Source of the DNA: Comamonadaceae bacterium
GTDB lineage: Bacteria; Pseudomonadota; Gammaproteobacteria; Burkholderiales; Burkholderiaceae_C
NCBI GenBank assembly: GCA_947455465.1
Contig: CANGNS010000005.1
Span: 62,001-126,000 of the forward strand
DNA length: 64,000 nucleotides
Direction: 5' to 3'
Within the stretch, counting starts at the first letter, position 1, and each line of letters opens with the position of its first letter. A program made the translations under genes and the position numbers. This document shows positions 18,367 through 27,605 of this stretch, piece by piece. The notes beneath the pieces were generated by a model. It searched no databases. It saw only the letters and a program-made list of their open reading frames with translations, and had not been told where the DNA came from.

Positions 18367-18429
18367 GGGGGTGCTCCGGTAGTGGCAAGTCAAAACAGCG
18401 CAAAAAACATGCGCAGCGCGTGAAACAAA

Positions 18430-18458
18430 GTTACAATCAATCACCGATTTCTTGTAAC
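18430..18458. promoter_or_regulatory. Inverted repeat between tal and zwf, possible HexR site
   Basis: GTTACAA (18430-18436) and TTGTAAC (18452-18458) are perfect inverted 7-mers, 15 bases apart, in the divergent tal/zwf promoter region. HexR proteins recognise TTGTAA/TTACAA half sites and hexR is next door, so binding is plausible, though the half-site order differs from the gammaproteobacterial palindrome. Confidence 0.45.
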
Positions 18459-18481
18459 CCGCATTCTATGTGCGTCCTATT

Positions 18482-19942
18482 ATGAGCTTTGATCTTGTTC
18501 TCTTTGGCGGTACCGGCGACCTGGTGTGGCGCAAACTCATGCCCGCTTTGTTCCAGGCGTTTCGCCACGGCACGCTGCCCGAGGGCGGGCGCATCATCGG
18601 CGTGGGGCGCGACGCCCTGAGCCATGCGCAATACCGCGCCCTGATCCAATCGCGCTTTGATAAGGTGGAGCTGGCCAAGCGCCCCTCACCCGAAGAGTTC
18701 TCCCGCTTTGCCGCCTTGCTCGAATATGTGCGCATGGATTTGTCCCGCCCCGAGGACTACGCCACCCTCGCCGCTACTGTGCAGGAGCGCAAAGCCGAGA
18801 CGGTGGTGGTGTATGTGGCCACGGCGCCCTCGCTCTTTACCGTGGTCTGCGAGCAACTGGCCAGCGCTGGCCTGAACAGCCCCAACACCCGCGTGGTCCT
18901 GGAAAAGCCGCTGGGCCACGATTTGGCCTCCAACCGCGCCATCAACCAGACGGTGCGCCGCTTTTTCGAGGAAAAGCAGGTTTTTCGCATCGACCACTAT
19001 CTGGGCAAGCCTGCCGTGCAAAACCTGTTTGCGCTGCGCTTTGGCAATGCCTTGTTCGAGCCTTTGTGGCGTCGTGAGCACATTGCCAACATCCAGATCA
19101 CGATTGCCGAGGAAATCGGCGTGGAGAGTCGGGGCGCTTTTTACGAAACCACCGGCGCCCTGCGCGATATGGTGCAAAACCACGCCTTGCAGCTTTTGTG
19201 CGCCATCGGCATGGAGCCGCCCATCAATGCCCACGCCGACGCCATCCGTGACGAGAAGCTCAAGGTCTTGCGCTCTTTAAAGCCCTGGACTCCCGAGACT
19301 TTGAGCAGCGACGTCGTGCGTGGCCAGTACATTGCGGGCAACAGCGCTGGCGCATCGGTGCCTGGCTACCGCGAGGAAAACGGCGTCGATCCGCAGAGCA
19401 GCACCGAAACTTTTGTGGCCTTGCGTACCGAAATCGCCAACTGGCGCTGGGCGGGCGTGCCGTTTTACATTCGTACGGGCAAGCGCCTGGCCGGGCGCGA
19501 TGCGCGCATCGTGGTCAATTTCCGGCCCACGCCGCACGCGATCTTCCGTAGCGGCAGCAATGGCGGCAACCAGTTGGTCATCAATTTACAGCCCAAAGAC
19601 GGCCTGGAGCTGCATTTGCTGGCGCAGGGCCAGGACAAGCGCGGTGCCAAGGTGGCCAATACCTTGGCGCCGGTGCAGCTGGACTTGGACTTTGCCAAGC
19701 GCTTTGGCTCGGAGCGGGTGGGCGCGTACGAGCGCTTGTTGCTCGATGTGATCGACGGGCGCCTGAACCTGTTTGTGCGCAGCGACGAGCAGGAAGAGGC
19801 CTGGCGCTGGGTGGAGCCGATGATCAAGCACTGGGCCGCCGACCCGCAGGGCCCGCGTCCTTACGCCTGTGGCACCTGGGGCCCCAGCGCCTCCAGCGCC
19901 ATGATCGCCCGCGATGGTTTTTGCTGGAACGAAGAAAACTAG
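18482..19942 (+). CDS. zwf: Glucose-6-phosphate 1-dehydrogenase
   Basis: Oxidises glucose 6-phosphate to 6-phosphogluconolactone, the entry to the pentose-phosphate and Entner-Doudoroff routes. The 486 residues open with the nucleotide-binding MSFDLVLFGGTGDLVWRKLMPALF and have the active-site signature RIDHYLGKPAVQNLFALRFGN plus EKPLGHDL and GVPFYIRTGKRL. ATG 18482 is used; a GTG at 18470 is in frame. hexR follows after 40 bases. The upstream inverted repeat at 18430 may bind HexR. Confidence 0.97.
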   Translation: MSFDLVLFGGTGDLVWRKLMPALFQAFRHGTLPEGGRIIGVGRDALSHAQYRALIQSRFDKVELAKRPSPEEFSRFAALLEYVRMDLSRPEDYATLAATVQERKAETVVVYVATAPSLFTVVCEQLASAGLNSPNTRVVLEKPLGHDLASNRAINQTVRRFFEEKQVFRIDHYLGKPAVQNLFALRFGNALFEPLWRREHIANIQITIAEEIGVESRGAFYETTGALRDMVQNHALQLLCAIGMEPPINAHADAIRDEKLKVLRSLKPWTPETLSSDVVRGQYIAGNSAGASVPGYREENGVDPQSSTETFVALRTEIANWRWAGVPFYIRTGKRLAGRDARIVVNFRPTPHAIFRSGSNGGNQLVINLQPKDGLELHLLAQGQDKRGAKVANTLAPVQLDLDFAKRFGSERVGAYERLLLDVIDGRLNLFVRSDEQEEAWRWVEPMIKHWAADPQGPRPYACGTWGPSASSAMIARDGFCWNEEN

Positions 19943-19982
19943 GCCGCTGGCCACGGTGTTTTCATAAAAAGGGGTATTGCTG

Positions 19983-20831
19983 ATGTTGGATCGAATCAAA
20001 GCCTCTCTGCCTTCCCTGGCCCCAGCCGAGCAGCGCGTGGGCAAGCTGTGCCTGAGCGATCCGCGCGCTTTTGCCAAGCTGCCGGTGACCGAACTGGCCG
20101 ACCGCGCGCACGTTAGCAAGCCCACCGTGGTGCGCTTTTGCCGCAGCGTGGGCTATGACGGGCTGTCAGACTTCAAGCTCAAGCTGGCCGGCACGATCAA
20201 CGAAGGCGTGCCCTTTATCCACCGTAGCGTGGATGTGGACGACAAGATTGGCGACGTCATGGTCAAAGTCATCGATAACACGGTGGCCGCCTTTCTGAAA
20301 TACCGCAACGAAGCGAGCACAGTGGCCATGGAGCGTGCCGTTGCGGCGCTGGTGCAGGCTTACCAGGCGGGCCGGCAGGTGCCGTTTTTCGGGGTTGGCA
20401 ATTCGGGCATCGTGGCCCAGGACGGGCAGTACAAGTTTTTCCGGCTGGGGGTGAACACAGCGGCTTACAGCGACGGCCATATGCAGGTGCTTTGCGCCTC
20501 GGTGCTGCGCCCGGGCGACTGCGTGGTGGTAGTCAGCAACTCGGGCCGTACCCGCGACCTGATGGACGCTTGCGACATCGCCCGCAAAAACGGCGCCACC
20601 ACCATCGTCATCACTGCCAGCGGCTCGCCCTTGGCCAGTGCCGGCCATATCCACCTGAGCGCCGACCACCCCGAGGGATTTGACAAATACAGCCCCATGG
20701 TCTCGCGCCTGATGCACCTGATGATTATTGATATTCTGGCCACTGCTGTGGCGCTGCGCATCGGCAGCCCCACTTTGCAGCCTTTGCTCAGAGAAATGCG
20801 CAACAACCTGCGCAGCAAGCGCTACACCTGA
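19983..20831 (+). CDS. hexR: HexR-like RpiR-family transcriptional regulator
   Basis: A 282-residue regulator with an N-terminal helix-turn-helix (LPVTELADRAHVSKPTVVRFCRSVGYDGLSDFKLKLA) and a C-terminal SIS sugar-phosphate domain (QVPFFGVGNSGIVAQDGQYKFFRLGV, VVVVSNSGRTRDLMDACDIARKNGATTIVITASGSPLA). HexR represses zwf and Entner-Doudoroff genes until it binds KDPG. The ATG at 19983 is chosen because AAGGGG lies 8 bases upstream. Its place right after zwf supports the HexR name over other RpiR proteins. Confidence 0.88.
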   Translation: MLDRIKASLPSLAPAEQRVGKLCLSDPRAFAKLPVTELADRAHVSKPTVVRFCRSVGYDGLSDFKLKLAGTINEGVPFIHRSVDVDDKIGDVMVKVIDNTVAAFLKYRNEASTVAMERAVAALVQAYQAGRQVPFFGVGNSGIVAQDGQYKFFRLGVNTAAYSDGHMQVLCASVLRPGDCVVVVSNSGRTRDLMDACDIARKNGATTIVITASGSPLASAGHIHLSADHPEGFDKYSPMVSRLMHLMIIDILATAVALRIGSPTLQPLLREMRNNLRSKRYT

Positions 20832-20856
20832 GCGGCGCAGCGGTGGGGCGGCTGGT

Positions 20857-21807
20857 TTACTGCCCCTGCTCCATGGCGCGGCGCTGGCGCTCGACAAAGT
20901 CGGCGTAGGTGTCGATGCCGCGCAGCTGCAAAATCGTGTTGCGCACCGCCGCCTCCACCAGCACGGCGATATTGCGCCCGGCCACCACCTGAATCACCAC
21001 TTTGCGCACCGGAATGCCGATCACGTCCTGGGTGAGTGGCTCATGGGGCATGCGCTCGTACTCGCGCTCCAGGGTTTCTTTGCGTACCAGGTGCACGATC
21101 AGCTTGAGGCGCATTTTGCGGCGCACCGCCGTCTCGCCAAAAATGGCGCGGATGTCCAAGAGGCCAATACCGCGCACTTCCAGCAGGTTTTGCAATAAAT
21201 CGGGGCAGCGCCCCTCGATGGTGGCCTGGTTGATGCGGTACAGGTCCACCGAATCGTCGGCCACCAAGCCGTTGCCGCGCGAGATCAGCTCCAGGCCCAG
21301 CTCGCTTTTGCCCAGGCCGGACTCGCCGGTAATCAGCACGCCCAGGCCCAAAATATCCATAAACACCCCGTGCATGGACACCCGGTCGGCAAAGTGTTTG
21401 GACAAATAGGCGCGCAGCACATCAATCACAAAGGCCGAGGAGCCTTGGGCGGCAAACATGGGAATTTGCGCCTCTTCGCACATGCGCAGCAAGCCTGGCG
21501 GCGCCACTTGCCCGTCGGCCAGCACCAGCACCGGTGGCTCCAGCGTCACGATGCGCTGGATGCGCCGGGTGCTGTCTTCTTCGGTGGCGTTGGTGATGTA
21601 GGCAATCTCACGCTCGCCCAGAATTTGCACCCGGTAGGGGTGGATGTAATTGAGGTAACCGACCAAATCGGCGCCCGAGCGGGCGGCGCGAACGGCCACT
21701 TCGTCAAATCGGCGCTCCGAGGCACCCAGGCCAGCCACCCATTGCCACTGCAAACGATCCCGAAAAGCCTCAAAGAGGACGTCGGCGCTGATGGCGTTGG
21801 GTTTCAC
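20857..21807 (-). CDS. hprK: HPr kinase/phosphorylase
   Basis: Phosphorylates and dephosphorylates a serine of HPr. The 316 residues contain the P-loop [32 protein letters not shown], the conserved [25 protein letters not shown] and the capping [27 protein letters not shown]. The N-terminal domain ([20 protein letters not shown]) is the usual MurF-like regulatory part. It follows ptsN and hpf on the same strand, the betaproteobacterial nitrogen-PTS group. No rpoN is present in this cluster. Confidence 0.95.
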   Translation of the reverse strand: MKPNAISADVLFEAFRDRLQWQWVAGLGASERRFDEVAVRAARSGADLVGYLNYIHPYRVQILGEREIAYITNATEEDSTRRIQRIVTLEPPVLVLADGQVAPPGLLRMCEEAQIPMFAAQGSSAFVIDVLRAYLSKHFADRVSMHGVFMDILGLGVLITGESGLGKSELGLELISRGNGLVADDSVDLYRINQATIEGRCPDLLQNLLEVRGIGLLDIRAIFGETAVRRKMRLKLIVHLVRKETLEREYERMPHEPLTQDVIGIPVRKVVIQVVAGRNIAVLVEAAVRNTILQLRGIDTYADFVERQRRAMEQGQ

Positions 21808-21840
21808 AGGCGGGGGCGTGGGCGCTGTGGGCGGGCCGCG

Positions 21841-22308
21841 TTAGTGGGCCTGGGCTGGTTTCCAGCAGGTTAGCAACTGGTGCAGCTCGGTGGCGTCGGT
21901 GGTGCTGGTCAGGCGGGTGCGCATATCAGCGTCGCTGAGCAGTTCGGCAATTTCCGAAAGAATTTCCAGATGGCGCTGGGTGGCCGCCTCGGGAACCAGA
22001 AGAAAAATCATGAGGCTGACGGCCTGGTCGTCCGGGGCGTCAAAGCCGATGGGCTTGGCCAGCTGGAACACGGCCGCCATAGGCGCTTTGAGGCCCTTGA
22101 TGCGCCCGTGGGGGATGGCCACACCATGGCCCAGGCCGGTTGAGCCCAGCCGTTCCCGGGAAAACAAGCTGTCGGTCACCAGCGCCCGGCTTAGGCCGTG
22201 CAGGCTTTCAAAGAGCAGGCCAGCCTCCTCGAAAGCGCGTTTTTTGCTGGTAGCGTCCACTTGCGCGAGCACGTGTGGCGGGGGCAAAAGCGCAGCGAGT
22301 CGGTTCAT
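21841..22308 (-). CDS. ptsN: Nitrogen PTS system EIIA component
   Basis: A 155-residue EIIA-Ntr protein. It accepts phosphate from the nitrogen PTS HPr and regulates potassium transport and other targets. The phosphorylated His is in GLGHGVAIPHGRIKGL, and the rest (MNRLAALLPPPHVLAQVDATSKKRAFEEAGLLFE, then AVSLMIFLLVPEAATQRHLEILSEIAELL) matches EIIA-Ntr throughout. The ATG at 22308 lies just downstream of a strong hairpin and U-run that separates it from hpf, so it may have its own promoter or be attenuated. Confidence 0.93.
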   Translation of the reverse strand: MNRLAALLPPPHVLAQVDATSKKRAFEEAGLLFESLHGLSRALVTDSLFSRERLGSTGLGHGVAIPHGRIKGLKAPMAAVFQLAKPIGFDAPDDQAVSLMIFLLVPEAATQRHLEILSEIAELLSDADMRTRLTSTTDATELHQLLTCWKPAQAH

Positions 22309-22329
22309 GGTGGTGCGGATTATGCACAT

Positions 22330-22357
22330 AAAAAAACCGCCGCAAAGCGCGGCGGTT
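22330..22357 (-). terminator. Rho-independent terminator between hpf and ptsN
   Basis: On the minus strand CCGCCGC-GCTTT-GCGGCGG (22337-22355) is a perfect 7-base GC stem with extra A-T closing pairs and a run of seven T. It ends hpf transcription, fully or partly, 20 bases before the ptsN start. Confidence 0.85.
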
Positions 22358-22383
22358 GGGGCTTGGGGCCGCCCTGGCGGCAC

Positions 22384-22713
22384 CTACATCAGGCGCTTGG
22401 GCGCGGTATGGTGGTGGTCCTGGATGCGGTCTTTGTGACGCCCGACCTGGCGGTCGAGTTTGTCAACTAGGTCATCGACCGCTGCGTACAGGTCCTGGTG
22501 GGAGCTTTGGGCAAACATATCGTTGCCTTTGACATGGATATTGCATTCAGCGCGCTGCCTGCGTTCCTTCTCTTTTTGCTTTTCGACGGTGAGCAAGACT
22601 TTGACGTCGACGACCTGGTCAAAGTGGCGCATGACGCGATCGAGCTTTTCGGTGACGTAACTGCGCAGGGCCGGGGTGACTTCCAGATGATGGCCGCTGA
22701 TTGTCAAATTCAT
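22384..22713 (-). CDS. hpf: Ribosome hibernation promoting factor
   Basis: A 109-residue HPF/YfiA-type protein that binds the 30S decoding centre and puts ribosomes into a resting state. [45 protein letters not shown] and [41 protein letters not shown] are typical. The length fits the short form without a dimerisation domain. ATG 22713 is chosen as the family start. It is followed by a terminator and then ptsN and hprK. Confidence 0.95.
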   Translation of the reverse strand: MNLTISGHHLEVTPALRSYVTEKLDRVMRHFDQVVDVKVLLTVEKQKEKERRQRAECNIHVKGNDMFAQSSHQDLYAAVDDLVDKLDRQVGRHKDRIQDHHHTAPKRLM

Positions 22714-22781
22714 AAATAGCCTCCAGTTGCTCTTGCCAAAAACACATCCGGTGACCTGGCGGGCACCGGTCTTGCTGCTTA

Positions 22782-22804
22782 GGCCGCCGCCCAAGGTGGC
22801 GGCC
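22782..22804. other. GC-rich hairpin upstream of hpf
   Basis: GGCCGCC (22782-22788) and GGCGGCC (22798-22804) are perfect inverted repeats with a 9-base spacer that can pair further (CC/GG). It lies 69 bases before the hpf ATG, probably in its leader. No T-run follows on either strand, so it is not a standard terminator. Confidence 0.35.
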
Positions 22805-22952
22805 CGCAGCCCCACTATGCGCGCCTTTTGGGCAAATTGCAAAGCCTTTTCATGCGGCGGCGCAGCATCCTCTGGCGGCCCGCTGGGCGGAGGCCTTTTC
22901 TGTCATATGGCAGTGCGATAATTAGGGTTTTCCACCCTGGAGAGCATTCTTG

Positions 22953-23029
22953 GACCACTACCCCAGTAGGTCGCTTTCGAATGGTTGAGGCCGCTCGGCC
23001 TGTGTCGTTCGAAAGCTGCCGTTATTTTT
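22953..23029 (+). promoter_or_regulatory. Structured leader before corA
   Basis: Two back-to-back hairpins: GAC..CTAC-CCCA-GTAG..GTC (22953-22972), then GCTTTCGAA (22973-22981) paired with TTCGAAAGC (23008-23016), enclosing an inner GGCC-GCTC-GGCC stem. TTATTTTTA follows within a few bases. This could be an attenuator or metal-sensing RNA in the 5' leader of the magnesium transporter gene; I do not recognise a known riboswitch class. Confidence 0.5.
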
Positions 23030-23070
23030 AGCCCGTCGAACCCGCAGGCCCCGACCTTCAATCATTTGCC

Positions 23071-24060
23071 ATGCTCAATATTTTTACCCTGGCCAACGGC
23101 CGCCTGTTCCAGGAGGAGATCGAATCCCTGGAAGAGCTCTCCAAATTCCAGCCTATTTGGGTGGATTTGGAATCCCCCACCGTCGAAGAAAAGCGCTGGA
23201 TCAAGCAGTATTACGGCCTGATCATTCCTGAAGATGCGATGGATGAGGACATCGAGGAATCGGCCCGTTTCTACACCGAAGACAACGGCGAGTTGCATAT
23301 CCGCAGCGACTTTTTGATCGCCGACGAAGATGAGCCGCGCACGGTACGCGCCGCTTTTATCCTTAATTTGGTCAACGACAGTCTCAAAAGCAAAGGCGTG
23401 CTCTTTTCTATCCACGACGAAGACGTGCCCGTTTTCCGCCTGCTGCGCATGCGTGCGCGCCGCGCGCCAGGGCTGATCGAGGATGCCAAAGAGGTTTTGC
23501 TCAAGCTGTTCGACGCCGACGCCGAGTACTCGGCCGACACGCTGGAAGGTATTTATGACGACCTAGAAAACGTGAGCCGCAAAGTGCTGGCCGGCAACGT
23601 GACCGATGCCATCGCGGGCGAAGCCTTGGCCGCCATCGCACGCCACGAGGACATGAGCGGGCGTATCCGGCGCAATGTGATGGACACCCGGCGCGCCGTG
23701 AGCTTCATGATGCGTTCCAAAATGCTCAATGCCGAGCAGTTTGAGGACGCCCGCCAAATTTTGCGCGACATCGACTCGCTGGACAGTCACACCGCGTTTT
23801 TGTTCGACAAGATCAACTTCTTGATGGATGCCACAGTCGGTTTCATCAATATCAACCAGAACAAGATCATCAAGATCTTCTCGGTGGCCAGCGTCGCCTT
23901 GCTGCCGCCCACGCTGATCGCCAGCGTCTACGGCATGAACCTGAAATTCCCCGAACTGGAGTTCTTGGGCCCCTGGAGCTACCCCTACACCGTAGCGCTG
24001 ATGGTGGGCAGCGCGCTGGTGCCTATGTGGTACTTCCGCAAGCGCGGGTGGCTGAAGTAG
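23071..24060 (+). CDS. corA: Magnesium and cobalt transporter CorA
   Basis: A 329-residue CorA channel. The large cytosolic N-terminal domain (MLNIFTLANGRLFQEEIESLEEL, then the long helix with VMDTRRAVSFMMRSKMLNAEQFEDARQILRDIDSLDSHTAFLFDKINFLMDATVGFININQNKIIKIFSVASV) is followed by two C-terminal membrane helices. The signature YGMNLKFPELE (GMN filter) sits between them. It lies behind a structured leader and ends tail-to-tail with pntB, 3 bases away. Confidence 0.96.
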   Translation: MLNIFTLANGRLFQEEIESLEELSKFQPIWVDLESPTVEEKRWIKQYYGLIIPEDAMDEDIEESARFYTEDNGELHIRSDFLIADEDEPRTVRAAFILNLVNDSLKSKGVLFSIHDEDVPVFRLLRMRARRAPGLIEDAKEVLLKLFDADAEYSADTLEGIYDDLENVSRKVLAGNVTDAIAGEALAAIARHEDMSGRIRRNVMDTRRAVSFMMRSKMLNAEQFEDARQILRDIDSLDSHTAFLFDKINFLMDATVGFININQNKIIKIFSVASVALLPPTLIASVYGMNLKFPELEFLGPWSYPYTVALMVGSALVPMWYFRKRGWLK

Positions 24061-24063
24061 CGA

Positions 24064-25494
24064 TTACTCAATCGCCTTGACCATGTCTTCAACTACCTTC
24101 TTGGCATCACCAAACACCATCATGGTTTTGTCCATGTAGAAGAGTTCGTTGTCCAAACCTGCATACCCTGCGGCCATGGAACGCTTGTTGACGATGATGG
24201 TTTTGGCTTTGTAGGCTTCCAGAATCGGCATGCCGTAAATCGGGCTGCCCTTGATCATCGCGGCCGGGTTGACCACGTCGTTGGCACCCAAAATGATGGC
24301 TACATCCACCTGACCAAATTCACCGTTGATGTCTTCCATCTCGAACACCTGGTCATAAGGCACCTCGGCCTCTGCCAGCAACACGTTCATATGGCCTGGC
24401 ATGCGCCCGGCGACCGGGTGGATGGCGTATTTCACGGAAATGCCTTTGTGGGTGAGTTTTTCGGCCAGCTCTTTCACGGCGTGCTGGGCGCGCGCCACGG
24501 CCAAGCCATAGCCGGGCACGATGACCACGGTTTCGGCATTGCCCAGAATAAAAGCCGCATCATCAGCGCTGCCGCTTTTCACAGGACGCTGCTCGGTGCT
24601 GCCGGTCGCCGCAGTACCGGCTTCGCCGCCGAAGCCGCCCAAAATCACATTGAAGAACGAGCGGTTCATCGCCTTGCACATGATGTAGGACAAGATGGCC
24701 CCGGACGAGCCGACCAGCGAACCGGCAATGATCAGCATGCTGTTGTTCAATGAGAAGCCAATACCAGCCGCCGCCCAGCCAGAGTAGCTATTGAGCATGG
24801 ACACCACCACCGGCATGTCTGCGCCGCCAATCGGAATGATGATCAGCACGCCCAGCACAAAAGACAGTGCCAGCATGACGAGGAATGCATCCCAGTTGCC
24901 AGTGAACATGAAGTACACGCCCAAACCCACCGTGGCGACACCCATGAGCAAATTCAGCAGGTGTTGACCGGCAAACACCACAGGCGCGCCTTGGAACAAA
25001 CGGAATTTGTATTTACCAGACAGTTTGCCGAAAGCGATGACCGAGCCGCTGAAGGTGATCGCGCCAATCGCCGCGCCTAAGAACAATTCCAAGCGGTTAC
25101 CGTTAGGAATGTCCAAGGTGCCCAGACCTTGCTGCACGATGCCGAAAGCCGCAGGTTCAACCACCGCTGCAATCGCGATGAACACCGCCGCCAAGCCGAT
25201 CATGCTGTGCATGAAAGCCACCAGCTCGGGCATTTTGGTCATCTCGACCCGCTGCGCCATGATGGCACCGGCACCACCGCCGATCACCAAGCCGAGCAGC
25301 ACCCAGCCCAAGCCGTCGGCATGGCCCGCCAAATTGACGATCAAAGCCGCAGTAGTGACCACAGCAATGGCCATGCCGCTCATGCCAAATACATTACCGC
25401 GAATCGACGTGGTCGGGTGCGACAGCCCCTTGAGCGCCTGAATAAAACAAATACTGGCGACCAAGTACAGAAGGACAACGAGGTTCATGCTCAT
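24064..25494 (-). CDS. pntB: NAD(P) transhydrogenase subunit beta
   Basis: Membrane subunit of the proton-driven transhydrogenase that makes NADPH from NADH. The 476 residues consist of an N-terminal part with about eight to nine membrane helices ([32 protein letters not shown] onward) and a C-terminal NADP-binding domain ([79 protein letters not shown]). Its start overlaps the stop of pntAb, giving one operon pntAa-pntAb-pntB. Confidence 0.97.
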   Translation of the reverse strand: MSMNLVVLLYLVASICFIQALKGLSHPTTSIRGNVFGMSGMAIAVVTTAALIVNLAGHADGLGWVLLGLVIGGGAGAIMAQRVEMTKMPELVAFMHSMIGLAAVFIAIAAVVEPAAFGIVQQGLGTLDIPNGNRLELFLGAAIGAITFSGSVIAFGKLSGKYKFRLFQGAPVVFAGQHLLNLLMGVATVGLGVYFMFTGNWDAFLVMLALSFVLGVLIIIPIGGADMPVVVSMLNSYSGWAAAGIGFSLNNSMLIIAGSLVGSSGAILSYIMCKAMNRSFFNVILGGFGGEAGTAATGSTEQRPVKSGSADDAAFILGNAETVVIVPGYGLAVARAQHAVKELAEKLTHKGISVKYAIHPVAGRMPGHMNVLLAEAEVPYDQVFEMEDINGEFGQVDVAIILGANDVVNPAAMIKGSPIYGMPILEAYKAKTIIVNKRSMAAGYAGLDNELFYMDKTMMVFGDAKKVVEDMVKAIE

Positions 25495-25793
25495 TTTTCA
25501 GCTCCTGCCTTGGGGGCTTTTTTCTTGAACATCTCCAGCATGCGCCGGGTCACCAAAAAACCGCCGAACACATTGACCGCTGCCAGCGCCACCGCCAGCA
25601 CACCCATGGTCTTGCCCAATGGCGTGACGGTGAGCGCGGCGGCCAGCATGGCACCGACGATGATGATGGCCGACACCGCATTGGTCACCGCCATCAAAGG
25701 CGTGTGCAATGCAGGTGTGACGTTCCAGACCACGTGGTAGCCGACGTAAATCGCCAGCACAAAAATAATCAGGTTGGTGATGGTGTGGTCCAT
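25491..25793 (-). CDS. pntAb: NAD(P) transhydrogenase subunit alpha, membrane part
   Basis: A 100-residue protein with three membrane helices ([65 protein letters not shown]) equal to the C-terminal membrane part of E. coli PntA. In this lineage PntA is split in two genes. It overlaps pntB by 4 bases and lies 2 bases after pntAa. Confidence 0.95.
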   Translation of the reverse strand: MDHTITNLIIFVLAIYVGYHVVWNVTPALHTPLMAVTNAVSAIIIVGAMLAAALTVTPLGKTMGVLAVALAAVNVFGGFLVTRRMLEMFKKKAPKAGAEK

Positions 25794-25795
25794 GC

Positions 25796-26926
25796 TTATT
25801 TCCTTTTGACGTCGCCGCCTTGTGTCATCAGGCAGGCCGCCACGATGTCGTCTTCCATGTCAACGGTAAAGCCCTTGTCTTTGGGCAGCACCAGTTTCAA
25901 AAAATCCAGCACATTGCGTGCATACAAGGCTGAGGCATCAGCTGCCACCAGCGAGGGCAAATTGGTTTCACCGACCAGGGTGACGCCGTGTTTGATAACG
26001 GTGCGGTCGGCTTCGCTCAAGGGGCAGTTGCCGCCCACGCCATCCGCGCCTTTGCCAGCCGCCAAGTCGATGATGACCGAGCCCGGTTTCATGCTTTTTA
26101 CCATGTCCTCGGTGATCAGCACCGGCGCTGCGCGACCGGGTATCAAGGCGGTGGAAATGACCGCATCGGCTTGCGCCACGCGCTTGGCCACTTCCACCTT
26201 CTGGCGATCCAGCCAACTGGCCGGCATGGGCCGTGCGTAGCCGCCCACACCTTCAGCGGCTTCTTTTTCCTCGGCGGTTTCATACGGCACATCAATGAAC
26301 TTGGCACCCAGCGACTCCACTTGCTCTTTCACGCTGGGGCGCACGTCCGAGGCTTCGATGACAGCGCCTAAGCGCTTGGCCGTGGCAATCGCCTGCAAAC
26401 CGGCCACGCCCACGCCCAAAATGACGACCCGCGCAGCCTTGACGGTACCGGCTGCGGTCATCAGCATGGGGAAAAAGCGTTGGTATTTGTCAGCCGCCAT
26501 CATCACGGCCTTGTAACCGGCGATATTGGCCTGCGATGACAGCACGTCCATGCTTTGCGCCCGTGTGGTGCGCGGCGCGGCTTCCAAGGCAAAGCTGGTC
26601 AGACCGGCGGCGGCGATACGCTGCAAGCCCTCGGCGTCAAAGGGGTTGAGCATGCCGACGAGTGCGCTGCCGGATTTCATGTGGCCCAGCTCGGCGGCCG
26701 ACGGCGCCCTGACTTTGAGCACCAGGTCGGCGCCTAAGGCCCCGGCAGCGTCGGTGATCTCGGCGCCTGCGGCAGCATAGGCCGCGTCGGTGACGCTGGC
26801 GGCCATACCGGCTTGGCTTTGCACTTTGACAGCATGGCCTTGGGCGACCAGCTTTTTGATGGTTTCAGGGGTCGCCGCGACCCGGGTCTCGCCCAAGACG
26901 GTTTCGGCGGGTACGCCTATTTGCAT
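25796..26926 (-). CDS. pntAa: NAD(P) transhydrogenase subunit alpha, NAD-binding part
   Basis: A 376-residue cytosolic domain I, homologous to alanine dehydrogenase. [37 protein letters not shown] is the family start; the NAD fold shows [31 protein letters not shown], and [29 protein letters not shown] is conserved. It leads the pntAa-pntAb-pntB operon; a GGCCCC/GGGGCC hairpin lies in its leader at 26954. Confidence 0.96.
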   Translation of the reverse strand: MQIGVPAETVLGETRVAATPETIKKLVAQGHAVKVQSQAGMAASVTDAAYAAAGAEITDAAGALGADLVLKVRAPSAAELGHMKSGSALVGMLNPFDAEGLQRIAAAGLTSFALEAAPRTTRAQSMDVLSSQANIAGYKAVMMAADKYQRFFPMLMTAAGTVKAARVVILGVGVAGLQAIATAKRLGAVIEASDVRPSVKEQVESLGAKFIDVPYETAEEKEAAEGVGGYARPMPASWLDRQKVEVAKRVAQADAVISTALIPGRAAPVLITEDMVKSMKPGSVIIDLAAGKGADGVGGNCPLSEADRTVIKHGVTLVGETNLPSLVAADASALYARNVLDFLKLVLPKDKGFTVDMEDDIVAACLMTQGGDVKRK

Positions 26927-26953
26927 GAAGTTGCTCCTGTCGGGGGGAAAGTA

Positions 26954-26968
26954 GGCCCCTGAGGGGCC
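26954..26968. other. Hairpin between gspC and pntAa
   Basis: GGCCCC-TGA-GGGGCC, a perfect 6-base stem with a 3-base loop, 27 bases upstream of pntAa. No U-run follows on the minus strand, so it is at best a weak gspC terminator. Confidence 0.35.
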
Positions 26969-27040
26969 AAGCTTACCTCAAGGGCTCCGCGTAGCGAAGC
27001 CCGGCGCCCCACAGAGGCGCGCCAGGCGGCAGCCCCTAAG

Positions 27041-27475
27041 TCACGGTTTTGCCAGGGCGGGCAGGTTTAAACGGAGGGTGGCGCTGTCACCGGCCGGCCC
27101 CAAGGCTGCGCCGCGCGGCAGCAAAGACTGCAAAACCAGGCCGGGCGCTACCGTGGCCCCCACCGCAAAAGCTTTGGCAGGTGCACCGGCCACCGACAAG
27201 AGCGCATAGCCTTTGCCGGCGGGGCCCGCCACCACGCCAATCAGGTCGATCGCCACGCTCGCGGGTGCGGCTGGACTGGCTTTTTCATGGGCGCCCAGAA
27301 TGGTCAAAAGCGCAGCCGGGTCGGCCTGGGCGGTCGCAAACGGTGGCACAGCCGGCACTTGGGCTGTGCTGGTACGCAATTGCAAAACCCACCAAACCGC
27401 GCTGGCCCCCGCCAGGGCGGCGACAAGCAATGTGCTGCTACGCAGCCACCAGGTGGATGGGGAAGAGGGCGCCAT
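27041..27475 (-). CDS. gspC: Short type II secretion GspC-like protein
   Basis: A 144-residue protein with a short cytosolic start, one membrane helix (STLLVAALAGASAVWWVLQLR), a linker, and a periplasmic homology region (IDLIGVVAGPAGKGYALLSVAGAPAKAFAVGATVAPGLVLQSLLPRGAAL, then STLRLNLP) as in GspC/XcpP. GspC links the inner-membrane platform to the secretin. It lacks a PDZ or coiled-coil C-terminal domain, so it is about half the usual length. It is 14 kb away from the other gsp genes and divergent from lacI, sharing a promoter region that contains a LacI-type operator. ATG 27475 matches the expected start. Confidence 0.75.
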   Translation of the reverse strand: MAPSSPSTWWLRSSTLLVAALAGASAVWWVLQLRTSTAQVPAVPPFATAQADPAALLTILGAHEKASPAAPASVAIDLIGVVAGPAGKGYALLSVAGAPAKAFAVGATVAPGLVLQSLLPRGAALGPAGDSATLRLNLPALAKP

Positions 27476-27545
27476 GCGCGGATTATCCGGCAATCGCCTA
27501 TCGGGCAGTACTCCGACCGAGGCGGGCGGCCTAATCCGTATAAGA

Positions 27546-27561
27546 TTGAATGCGCTTTCAA
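27546..27561. promoter_or_regulatory. LacI-type operator O1 (lacI/gspC intergenic)
   Basis: TTGAATGCGCTTTCAA, one mismatch from the palindrome TTGAAAGCGCTTTCAA. It sits 45 bases before the lacI ATG and 70 bases before the divergent gspC ATG, so it may give autoregulation and possibly gspC control. Confidence 0.7.
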
Positions 27562-27605
27562 AATAAACCCAACCTGCTGCATCTGGCCCCGATCTCCCGC
27601 TCCGC

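Larger units (their letters stand above)
22714..23070. other. Gap between divergent hpf and corA
   Basis: No gene is seen. It contains the hpf promoter region with a strong hairpin (22782-22804), a GATAAT (22917-22922) that could be the corA -10 box, an AGGG/CCCT repeat (22924-22938) and two adjacent hairpins followed by a T-rich run before corA (22953-23029). Confidence 0.6.
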
